From Pocillopora verrucosa (lineage: Eukaryota > Cnidaria > Anthozoa > Scleractinia > Pocilloporidae): DNA of 64,000 nt. Both the position numbers and the translations under genes were made by a program. The notes beneath the pieces are model-generated. The model saw only the letters and a list, made by a program, of their open reading frames with translations, had not been told where the DNA came from and made no database searches. How positions within the stretch are numbered: the stretch's first letter is position 1; every line of letters begins with the position of its first letter. Positions 38,859 to 48,099 of this stretch are shown here, one piece after another. The stretch is from NCBI RefSeq assembly GCF_036669915.1, contig NC_089322.1, forward strand, positions 9,219,824 through 9,283,823, read 5' to 3'.

Positions 38859-39005
38859 ATGTTATTTTCTTCATTTCCGGTTCAAGCGGAAGTAAAAAGC
38901 GAGATTGTGCAGGCTCACATATACTTTCGCCAGTGGTATTTCCCATTAGTCAGAGATCGGCTGTGTGTCGAACGGGTTAATAAAATCGTAGTTTTATCAC
39001 AAGAA

Positions 39006-42000
39006 ATGAAGTGTTTTACCAAAGTTGTGTATCTTTTGGTGGCTTTCAACATCTTGGGCTTCTCCTACGCTTACAACATACCAATTTCGGAAGCAAGTTA
39101 CAGATTTATACAGCTTGTTTTGAGCATTCATTCATCTGAATCGAATGCGAATTTAATATGGTTGCAACATGGTGTGGTTATTAGGGGTGATCAAAGAAGG
39201 CCAACATCCAATAATCCTGAAGATTATGTAGTACATGATATCATACTATGGGATCCATTAAGTGTTTCTTCGAATATTACCTTATGTTGTCCCAATTGCC
39301 TCGAATATTCTGGAATGAATCAGTCTCTTAGAGCTACAAGATGGAAGGACGGGAGAACAAAATGTGATGAACCACGTCGCCTTTACGGTTTAACGAACAA
39401 TGTCTTACTAGTTAGTAGAGTATATGTTTGTGACCGGAAACACCAAATAATTGCCCACGATCCCTATGTTTTGTCACAAGTTAAAGGTATATTGCCTATT
39501 CCATTCGTCTTATTTCACAAGGCCGGAGTGACGAGAGAACTGCACAGCTTTATTATCTCTCATGCAAATGCTGGGTTGACGATTAGTGAAATTCAAACTC
39601 TCTGGCTACAGACAATGTATGATGCCTATGGTTCACGAAGGGAAGCCTATATCTCTGCATGGAACAAAAATTCAAACATTTGTCTTTGTTTTCCCGAGTT
39701 TGACCAAAGATTTCAACAACCAGGTGAGAAGATCATAGCCTCTTGTATAGCCAGGAATTACTTTGAGAAGGAGCATTTATATACAAAGAGAATGTGTCAA
39801 ATGACAGCCAGGAAGTGGCTAAGTTGTGATCATACGTTTAAGGTGTCTGCAAATATTGGATTTTGGTTTAATAAGAGATGGGTGAAGCTGTATGATACAC
39901 TATTTATTGTCCTTAATGAGGAGGGACATGTGTTAAGCTGGAAGCTGTGTAAAGGAACCAAGTTTTCATCTATTGAAAATGTTTTGCAACTCGTAAAAGA
40001 CAGGCTAGATAAACAAGGACAAAAGCCAGCAATTTTTTTTTAGATAATTGCTGTTCATGGCGTGCAAAGCTATTAAAGATATTTCCCAATGTAACTATAA
40101 AATTGGACCCTTTTCATGCAATACAAAGAGTTGTAAAGAAAATCCCTAAAAAGAAAGGTTGCACTGAAACAGTTACACAGCTTCAAAGGAAAATGATACT
40201 CTCTTTAAGGCAACTTTTCCGTGATACAAAGGATAGGGGTGAACAGAGAACAATGGACACCCCCTCACCAGAAGTTATCCTGGAAAATATTGAGATTTTT
40301 ATGAGGCAGTGGAGCAAAGCTGAAATAGATTCCATTCCATTGTTGTCATCTAGTGCAGTAAAAGAGATTAATAACCTGAAACATCATGTCATCAAAGGCT
40401 GTTTGTCTGGAATACCACCATCAGGAGGGACAAATAGAAATGAAGCAATACACAAAAGTTTAAACAAGTCTCTAAAACGGTCCAGGATCGGCCTAGAATT
40501 GGCTCTTGCATTTCTGGGGTTATTCTTTTACAAATGGAATGAAAAGAAAATATCTTGCAAGCTTACCAACAAGAGGAAAAAAGTTACCTATATTCAACCT
40601 GTGGAAACTTACAATATGATGACTGAGGATTCCACAACTGATGAGCAGTTTGGTGGCTCTCTAACTATTCAGGAGAATGCAGAAGCAGCAGACTGTGAGT
40701 TTGGGGAAAACTTGTCAGACATTGATGAAGCTATTGATTGTATTAACTATTTACTAGAAGAACATTCAGATACATCAAGTGATGATGACAATCTCTTATT
40801 GGATGACCAGAATTGTGACATAAGTGATGATGAGGACTGTTTTAATTTTCTCAACAATGCAGAAATTGCCAATGTTATTCAGCAAGCATCAAACTTTAGT
40901 TTTTTAAGTAAACACCTGCAAGATATCAAGGGTGAGGCATCTATTTCACGAAGTGCTAATGATCTGATAAACCTTAAAAATGTTCTTTGTCTCTTATCTA
41001 CTGTTACAAGTAATGCTCAGTATAATGGAACAGATCTTGATGCATTTCTTCTTTTAAACAATTTGCAACGAATCAAAATTCCTGGAGATGGAAATTGTTT
41101 TTTTGTGTCTTTAGCAATTATGATACAGCAGCAGTTGGCAAAAGGCACTTTAAGTGCTGAGGCAAAGGCACATATGGAAAATTTAGGGTTAATGAAAGGT
41201 GCTCACACAGATGTTAAACAAATGGCTATGGCACTACGACAAATCATTGTGAAAGAGTGGTTGGCCAATCCCTCTTCCTATAAGCCTTTCCTCACTTCAG
41301 AACAAGATTATGAAGTAGAAGCAAATGCCTTTTTACAAGATGGCCACTTTGCATCAGAACTTGGAAATTCTATGCCTCTTGCTGCCTCCAATGCATTGCG
41401 CATCTCAGTTGTGGTCTTCACAGCAATGTTAAACTTCCCAGTTTTGCCAATTTGCCCAAGAGATAGGACTCTAAGTGACAATCCAATATATCTTGCTTAT
41501 GAAATGCGTTTTGCTGGCCATTATGATGGCATTGAGCAGCAAAATACTGTACAGCAAGATGAGGAGCAGCAGAGAAGTGTACCTTCTTCTCAGTGTAGTA
41601 ACCAGCATCAAATAACATGCAGGTGTGGACAGGGAGCTAAAAAAAAAAAACAGGAAGCATTTCCTGTCATGAATATAAGAGTGGCTGCAAGTGTTTTCAG
41701 AAAGTGATGGGGTGTAGTGCATACTGTCAGTGTATAAACTGCAATAATCCTAGAGGCAAGAAGGTATCATCAGGCTCTGCATCAATTACATGTTCAGCTC
41801 GAAAGCGGCGACATCATGACAGTTCAACAGAAGGGTTAAGTGGAAAATCATATACGGAATTCAAAGCAGGTGGAACAATGACAGTACACTGGACACTCTT
41901 TGAGGAGCTTGTTTTGATGGAGCTTGTAGTAGCTCTTTTAGCAAGTGACAAGCTTGAAACAGAGGTCCTTTACAAAGAGTATAATCATGTAGTTGACACT

Positions 42001-42141
42001 GTTAGACCGACAGCTATAAAACACTGTTTGGGCAAGAAAACAGAAAGACAAGTGGCTCATAAGCTTTCAAAATTGTTAAGTAGCCAAAAAGTGTTTGCCG
42101 CATTGATAAAGGAACAAATTCGGCTTAATTTGGGGGAGTGA
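39006..42141 (+). CDS. Transposase: DDE catalytic core, OTU domain, CXC domain (two one-base frame breaks)
   Basis: About 1,045 residues across three frames. The N-terminal third has paired cysteines (TLCCPNCLEY). The RNase H-like core has candidate catalytic acids: Asp of CDHTFK (39828), Asp of DNCC (40043) and Glu of GTNRNEAIHK (40442); LDPFHAIQRV follows the second Asp. An acidic linker leads to an OTU cysteine-protease-like domain with PGDGNCFF (Cys codon 41096) and AGHYDGI (His codon 41519). Next come a CXC domain (CRCGQG, SGCKCFQK, YCQCINCNN; 41618-41752) and a helical tail. The frame breaks lie in T9 at 40033-40041 and in A12 at 41639-41650; each is one base short of the continuing frame. 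Start 39006 is chosen because upstream codons lie in the minisatellite. It presumably cuts at the terminal repeats; the roles of OTU and CXC are unknown. Confidence 0.85.
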
Positions 42142-44430
42142 ATGATGCAAGTCTAAAGCCAGTTTTTGTGCAGAATAACCTATAGAGGGTGAAATATCTT
42201 TCCTGTTTTATTAAAAATTAAGTAAGTTGTAACTCTTACCTCACATGGATAAATTTGAATTTTCAAGGATAAACTACTACTGTGGAATAAACATTTACTT
42301 TGTTATCACCTTCAATTAAGTACTGCAACAGACAGCTGAAATTTTTAGCATGCAAGCAAGGGGCTAACAGTCACTCTAAGAGTCAGCTGTTTGTATCTTA
42401 AGGTGGTTATTAGATAATGACCAGTACAACTCTGGACACTAGTTTGATTCAGACGACAATATCTAATGTTTACATGGGACTGGTATGCACATTTGGTCTT
42501 TCCTGGTTTACATAGCCAAAATTAAGGGTTTTGCTTTCTGTAAATCATTTTTAGTAGTGCATAGTTACTAGAACCCTGTTCATGCATACATGTACAAGAA
42601 AGGTCAGCTTGACATCCCCTTAAATTAAGTTCTCGTTACTGTTTTCAATGTCATCAGAAGATGAACACATACCTAATAGTTTTTCTTTGTAGATCAAAAT
42701 TTACCTTGGGCCTCTGACACAACAAACAAACCATTGAGTTACTTATTTTTGTTGACTCTACGTGGACTGTTCATTTTTCATCAGATATGGGGATGGGCCT
42801 GTGAGATTTGGGACTAAATTTTAGGCTTAGTTGGTTCTTATAGTTTAGTAGACTAAAATTTTCATGGTTCAACAAGAATGTTTGTTAAGGAATCTTGCAT
42901 CTTTAAAGTGCAGGAGATAGATATAATTATGGACACCTTGTGTGGTATGATTTTTTTAAGAAGCAAGTGATACTAAATTGCATCCCTTGGTTGTGTGGAC
43001 TAAAAGTGTCTTGCTACCTTACAAGAGTAATGATTTGTGTAATTGGTTATATAGGTAATTTTTAATAAACAAGCACAAAGTAACACAAGCCCACAGGGAT
43101 ATTTTTGAAAATTCTATGAGTGTTTATTTTCTCCAGATTGCACAAGAAAATCACCTGATGATTTGTCAATGATAGGGTGGAACCTCCATTAAGAGGGCAT
43201 CCCCAGGACTATGAAGTGTCCCATAATATACCTGTGTTCCTTGAATAGAGGGTGTGTGGGGTTTTGTTTATAATTAACCACCTAAACAAAAATGCCAGTT
43301 TTATTCCCTTTGAAGCAGCCATCTATTAAAGCAACCAAAAATGCACAACATAAGCTATCGATAGGAACCTTGGACTTTTTTTAAATTGTGATTTGACTTG
43401 CTACCAGTAGATTACTACTGCAATAACCTGTCAATAAGTGCAGAATTAATGTACAGTAAAAATACAAAGTGTGTTCATATTTATTTTGAAAGGCATGCAG
43501 AAACTGGAACAACTCAGTGTCTTTGGTGGCATTGTAATCATTAGCAGCTTAGTAGTTGTCCCCTTAATGGGGGTTGAAAAGCATTTGCAGCACTCAAAGT
43601 GTCCCAATCTCCCTATAGAGGTGCCCTTGTAATAGTGGTGGTAAATACAAAGTTTATCTGAGCATTTTACCAGGACCAGGAAAAGCATCTCCTTGTCAAG
43701 GTGTGCCATGAATAGATGTTCCAAAGTGGAGGTTCCGTAGTACACATGATGCACAATAACATTTTTAAATTCAACTTTCTGTCTCTATTTCAATTTTTGG
43801 CAATCAATTCAAATTTCAGAACTGTTTGGGATTTTTGACATGGTCAAAGTCAATCAGCAGGCATAAATGTTTGTTGTCATAATGTGGTATACATTATAGT
43901 TGTTTATTTTCTTATCAAATTTAAGTATGACAATGCATAATGTATCAATATGTTGCATTTTCCATGCAACAAAAATTTAAATGTAATTGGAATGATTGTC
44001 CTGTTAATGGCATGCAGGCACATTGTGACAGCAATGAATCACTTTTGTATAACATTCTAAAAATTGAATTAAACTTTCATATTTGCTTTTTCCCTTATGA
44101 AATCACTCAATTCAAACATGTCCATAATTTGAATCAAGGGTATTGTTTCATTGTTTGGTTGCATAATGCATAATACATATAGCATTTTAACTGTAACTTA
44201 AGTAAAAACATCTCTATCAATTATGCCTGTTGCAGTTTTAACAAAGATTCAACTTGACAACCAGAACTGGATAAATGGGATTTCAAATGGCCATACCTGC
44301 TAGTAGAATGTGTTGGTAGCAAGAAATAATCTGTAATGAATAACATGTTAAGTGTCAGGTCTCTGCATTGTATTATTCAAGCATATTTTAAAACTGTAAC
44401 ATTTTATAACAAACATTGTTTTTGTTTGGT
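42142..44430. other. Non-coding interior of the 9.1-kb transposon
   Basis: No gene between the convergent transposase and ATPase. Around 43173-43740 GTGGAACCTCCATTAAGAGG and, at the other end, GTGGAGGTTCCGTAGTA suggest a degraded nested inverted-repeat element (low confidence). Confidence 0.4.
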
Positions 44431-44930
44431 ATTCAACTATTTTCTTTTAAATAAATGTCTCTTTACTTTCTTTCTCTAAAATGTCTCTATTTTTAGGTTT
44501 TTATAATTTCTCAGTTTCCATCCAAAGTTAGTTCATAATTTCTTTCAATTAAATGTCTCAATTTACAGGTATTCATAATTTCTCTCAAGTTAATGTGTAG
44601 TTCCAGAAAATATCAATATCCCAAGAATGAAAGGCATCTTCCCTAAAACCCCACCAACCCCCTGGAAATTCCAATTCAGCTTCATACATTGCTTTAAATT
44701 TTTGGGTCTCTAAGACCCCACCCTCCTGTCCAGGAATTTCCAATCCCTTCTGTGGGGGGTAGTACAGATATTTTCTGGACCTACACAACGTCTTTCATAA
44801 TTTCTCTTAAATAAATGTCTATTTAACAGTATTCTCAATTTCCCTTAAATAAATATCTATTGAAAGCTACATATATTCTCAATTTCTCTCAATTAAATTT
44901 CTATTAAAGTTTTCATAATAATTTCATGTA
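44430..44930. repeat. Degenerate tandem repeat interrupted by a MITE
   Basis: Six or more units of about 40-50 bp based on TTCATAATTTCTCTCAA(A)TAAATGTCT, on both sides of the foldback element at 44594-44787. Confidence 0.6.
44594..44787. mobile_element. Small MITE (194 bp) nested in the transposon
   Basis: TGTGTAGTTCCAGAAAATAT at 44594 is the complement, with one mismatch, of ATATTTTCTGGACCTACACA ending at 44787. The core has CCCCACC/GGTGGGG-like pairing and no ORF. It sits inside the tandem array, so it inserted later. Confidence 0.75.
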
Positions 44931-44957
44931 ACAATATTATTTCAACATTCTTTTCAA

Positions 44958-47049
44958 CTAAAGCAATGGTGGCAATGTTGCTCTCTCTCTAAAGGCATTG
45001 AGTTCAGCTTGAAATGGATGACCCTCTGACATTGTGAAGATATTGCTTGCAGTAAGCTTGTCATCATCCTTCAGGAAGGTTGATCTGTAGTCTTGCACAG
45101 AGATGTTATATTTGGCCAGCTTCTGCTGAAGGTTATCATTGGGCAGCATTTTATAAAAAATTTTCAGTTTGTTGATGACTTTAAATATGCCAAGACCAGC
45201 AGCTGCCAGATCTTGCATGGACTTTTGTACCAGACTGACATTTGGACGGCAGTGCGAGGAAAAGCTTGTGTAGATGCGGCGGGCAGTTGTGTATGGCCCT
45301 TTCATTGTTAAGATTCTAAGGGTAACATCCTCATTTGTCACACCCACTTTTATTACCTTAGCAGAGCCATTAAATTTGCTAGCCTATGATAAAGGTAAAT
45401 TTAAAACACTATAAGTAAAAATTATTTTACTTTGAGTTGGATTTTATATTTTCATGGTCTGGTAAATGGCAAATACCTTTTCTTTCTTAATTCATACATG
45501 TAAATGCACAAGGGAACTCAGGGAGGTTTGAAATTGAATTTCTTTTTAAGTCCTGACACCTTGGTAGACTGGGCACACATAAAAATTTCTACAAAAATAA
45601 AGTGATTCTGGTTGAGTTGGGGCATGAATGTTGGCTTCCTTATTCCATGACCAAGAGTTTCATAAATATTAGCACAGGAGAAGTTTTTGTTCTTATTCTT
45701 AAATTGTAAGTACAGTATTGCACTTGTTGTTATTGATATTGTCACAGTTGTAAACCTGGTCCTTTCAAATGCCAAATTGACACCCCAAAAAATGAATGTG
45801 TGATTGTAGAGATGTTGCTTCCCCTCCTTCCCAGAAGACTTTTTTGGGTATGAAAGCTACTGGAAAGAAAACAAAGCTTTATAACCGATAAGAGCAAGCT
45901 AAGAAACTAGTCATACAAGTACACGTGCGATACTTCATTACTCACCGTGTGCGAAATTCCCTTGTAAATCTCGAGGCTTTGGACAAGAGTTATTGCCATG
46001 TTTAGTGTTCCCAAGGAAATTTTGTTACTTGTTACCCCTGTCTCCAAATTTATGGCCTTGCTCAGGCGATCATATAGTACATGCATGCTGAGAGCAAGGC
46101 GGAGTACGTGTTTGTTACGCTTAGAATTGTTGCAGTTGGCTTCCTCTTCCGCGCTGGCCCCTTGTGTGCTTGGCAACTTATCTTGAGGCTTAGCGAATTT
46201 GAAAAAAGCCTCACGGGCACTTGCACTCAGGGAGTACTTCACTGGTGGAACACTGTTATGTTCTACATAAATTTGCTCAAGCACTACATTAAGCGACTGG
46301 ATAGGATAATTATCCAGCTCTTCGCAATGCTGGGCCATTACCTCCAGGTCTTTCTCCTCCTTTTTCTGGTAGAAAAGGAGCATTCGCTCAGCTAGGCCAT
46401 TTTCAGCAGACAACATCTTCGGCCAAACCGTTTCGAGGAACTGCTTTGGGGTAGTGAACGCAAGGAGCGAGACTCGTGCCGACGGGACCCCTGTACGTTT
46501 ACCCTTGTTGCCCTTCAGCACGTACCAGCAATCGCCGTCGTAACACTTGCATAGTCGTTCCATGGTCAGATTCGCTTGAGGACCTTTCGATAAACTCGTA
46601 ATCTTCGTTAGAAATGAGTGGGCCTCGTCGATGCAGATGATAGGGTTGGTATTGCCCGTAGTGAAGTGATTGAACAGGCCATTACTCGACGCGTCATCGA
46701 TAACGATGCTTTTTTCTATTTTGGGCTCGATATGTTCCACGATAGGATCTATGCATCCTAAATGGCACGCAGGTGTCTTCCCAGAACCTGAAGGGGAGAC
46801 CACAACAACGAAAAGATTCCCCCCTTCTTCGTACGTGGAGAAGACCTGTACTGAGCTCTTTCCAATCAGCGCGCTAGTTGAGGTCAATGCACTCAACAGA
46901 AGCATCTCCCGCGTTGTTCCATGGCTACGTGCGAGCACATTTAGCCAGTCTTTCACTGCTGCTGGAACAATCTCTTCGAATGGCAGGGATACATCCGCCA
47001 ATTTAGCTTCTAAATCGTAAATAGTGCGAAGCTCGCTCTCGCCATCCAT
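44958..47049 (-). CDS. P-loop ATPase of the DUF3987 type, carried by the transposon (two exons, about 509 aa)
   Basis: Exon 1 is 47049-45946 (368 codons, donor ACG/GTGAGT) and exon 2 is 45383-44958 (141 codons plus stop, acceptor CATAG/GCT); phase 0 joins cleanly. Walker A SPSGSGKT (85-92), Walker B PIICIDEAH (136-144) and a conserved ENGLAERMLL (216-225) with a likely arginine finger agree with DUF3987, a primase/helicase-associated ATPase family best known from phage and bacterial mobile elements. The C-terminal exon has a winged-helix-like segment (VTLRILTMKGPYTTARRIY). The intron shows it is a eukaryotic gene. Convergent with the transposase and inside its terminal repeats, so it is element cargo or a second mobility protein, possibly an ATP-dependent regulator of transposition (inference). 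The frame is intact. Confidence 0.85.
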
Positions 47050-47175
47050 AATTGTCGAAGGAAGAGGTCAACAGGAGGTCAAGAAAGCGCGGGAAAATGA
47101 TTAAAATGTTTACAGCCACTGACCATACTGCTGGCTCAGACATCCAAAGGCTAAGAACTTGGGGGGTGGGGGGGG

Positions 47176-47470
47176 GGGAGAACCACGAGAACCAAGAAAA
47201 CCAAGAGAACCAAGAGAACCAAGAGAACCAAGAGAACCAAGAGAACCACGAGAACCACGAGAACCAGAAGAACCAAGAGAACCAGAAGAACCAAGAGAAC
47301 CACGAGAACCACGAGAACCACGAGAACCACGAGAACCACGAGAACCAGAAGAACCACGAGAACCAGAAGAACCAAGAGAACCACGAGAACCACGAGAACC
47401 ACGAGAACCAGAAGAGCCACGAGAACCAAGAGAACCACGAGAACCAAGAAAACTAAGGGAACCACGAGAA
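47176..47470 (-). repeat. Subterminal 9-bp minisatellite, right (GAGAACCAC)n
   Basis: About 32 units of 9 bp, the reverse complement of the left array. GAGAACCAC, GAGAACCAA and GAAGAACCA variants alternate. Longer than the left array, so unit number changes independently at each end. A G-rich run at 47160-47179 precedes it. Confidence 0.92.
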
Positions 47471-47584
47471 CCAGAGAACTACCGAGAACTACACAATTAC
47501 CGTTTTATCAGTATTATATTTATGCGAAGTCCGATGGTAAGCGACTCATGACGTCAGCTGTGGCTATTACACCGGAGATCAGCC
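47459..47584 (-). repeat. Right terminal inverted repeat
   Basis: Complement of 38509-38634, ending CACCGGAGATCAGCC at 47584, directly followed by the target duplication. Confidence 0.92.
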
Positions 47585-47592
47585 AGAAACAG
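47585..47592. repeat. Target-site duplication, right copy (AGAAACAG)
   Basis: Exact copy of 38501-38508, flush with the end of the right inverted repeat. Confidence 0.95.
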
Positions 47593-47626
47593 CCTCTTCA
47601 GTGACGAATTCGCTGCTATAATTCAT
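47585..47626 (-). pseudogene. Start of the SAM-like gene, separated from the rest by the transposon
   Basis: ATG at 47626 begins 14 codons, MNYSSEFVTEEAVS, ending in the target duplication. When the element and one duplication copy are left out of the comparison, the frame runs directly into WLQSH at 38500, giving a 27-codon exon 1. The repeat at 47668-47806, upstream, probably includes its promoter. The gene is interrupted by 9 kb and so is presumably dead on this chromosome. Confidence 0.75.
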
Positions 47627-47667
47627 TATTGTTTCCGACGCACGTGGTCTAGGTTCGACTAATGCCA

Positions 47668-47806
47668 TCACAGGCAGCTCACGCTCACGTCTCGAGAAAA
47701 AGCCAACGATTAATTCGTTGTGTGACTCGGTGTTCAGTTACGAGAGGAACCGTTGAAAATTTGAACACTTTATAAGGAATAATATATAGGGAATGAAATA
47801 TGGTCG
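47668..47806. repeat. Dispersed repeat, copy 2 (pairs with 1351-1503)
   Basis: Same orientation as copy 1, lacking about 13 bases (GAACGCGTCACGC) present there. Located 40 bp upstream of the SAM-like ATG. Confidence 0.75.
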
Positions 47807-47844
47807 AAAAAAGAAAATTATTTTTATATTTTCTTTTTTTTTCA

Positions 47845-48098
47845 AAAATTTCACCTCGTTGGGGCCAAATTGGTCAATCCTACTTGGCTCTTGGAAGGGC
47901 CAAATTGAGAAAAAGTTCCAAAGTAGAATTCATATGGGCCAATTCAGATTTTGGATGGGTCGAAATGGTACCTGTCCCGCCCGTTTTGGCTCAAATAGTC
48001 CAAAACGAACCTTGATGGGCCAAACTGGCCCTCGAGAAATTGGGGCCAATTTGGCTTTTGGGGTCAATTTGGCTCTTTTCATTTTACAGTGTACTCAC
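47845..48098. repeat. Subterminal-repeat block, right (partner of 34900-35270)
   Basis: Repeated GGGCCAAATTG-type units ending CTCTTTTCATTTTACAGTGTACT, the complement of the terminus of the left block. Confidence 0.65.
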
Positions 48099-48099
48099 C

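Larger units (their letters stand above)
38509..47584. mobile_element. 9,076-bp two-gene DNA transposon (DDE/OTU/CXC transposase plus DUF3987-type ATPase)
   Basis: Ends GGCTGATCTCCGGTGTAATA and its complement. About 126 bp of terminal inverted repeat with one or two mismatches, a perfect 8-bp target duplication, and subterminal 9-bp minisatellites in mirror orientation. Inside are two convergent genes: a transposase (39006-42141, plus) and an ATPase (47049-44958, minus). 42142-44957 between them is non-coding with small nested elements. The near identity of the ends implies a recent insertion. An 8-bp duplication is compatible with hAT, P, Zisupton-like and some Mutator-like elements; the transposase does not let me choose, so the superfamily is left open. 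Confidence 0.93.

Noticed and set aside
38675-38980. Gly-Ser-Arg-rich or Trp-Phe-rich proteins at the left minisatellite
   Set aside because: A 9-bp repeat keeps all frames open, so these ORFs arise automatically. Not collagen-like or silk-like genes.
47052-47551. Pro-Arg-Glu and Asn-Gln-Glu repeat ORFs at the right minisatellite
   Set aside because: Same cause: the inverted 9-bp array read in different frames.
38509-47584. Polinton/Maverick or a viral insertion because of a protease-like domain and an ATPase
   Set aside because: No polymerase B, capsid or integrase genes, TSD is 8 bp rather than 6, and the ATPase is DUF3987-like, not a packaging ATPase. The two-gene layout with 9-bp arrays fits a DNA transposon.
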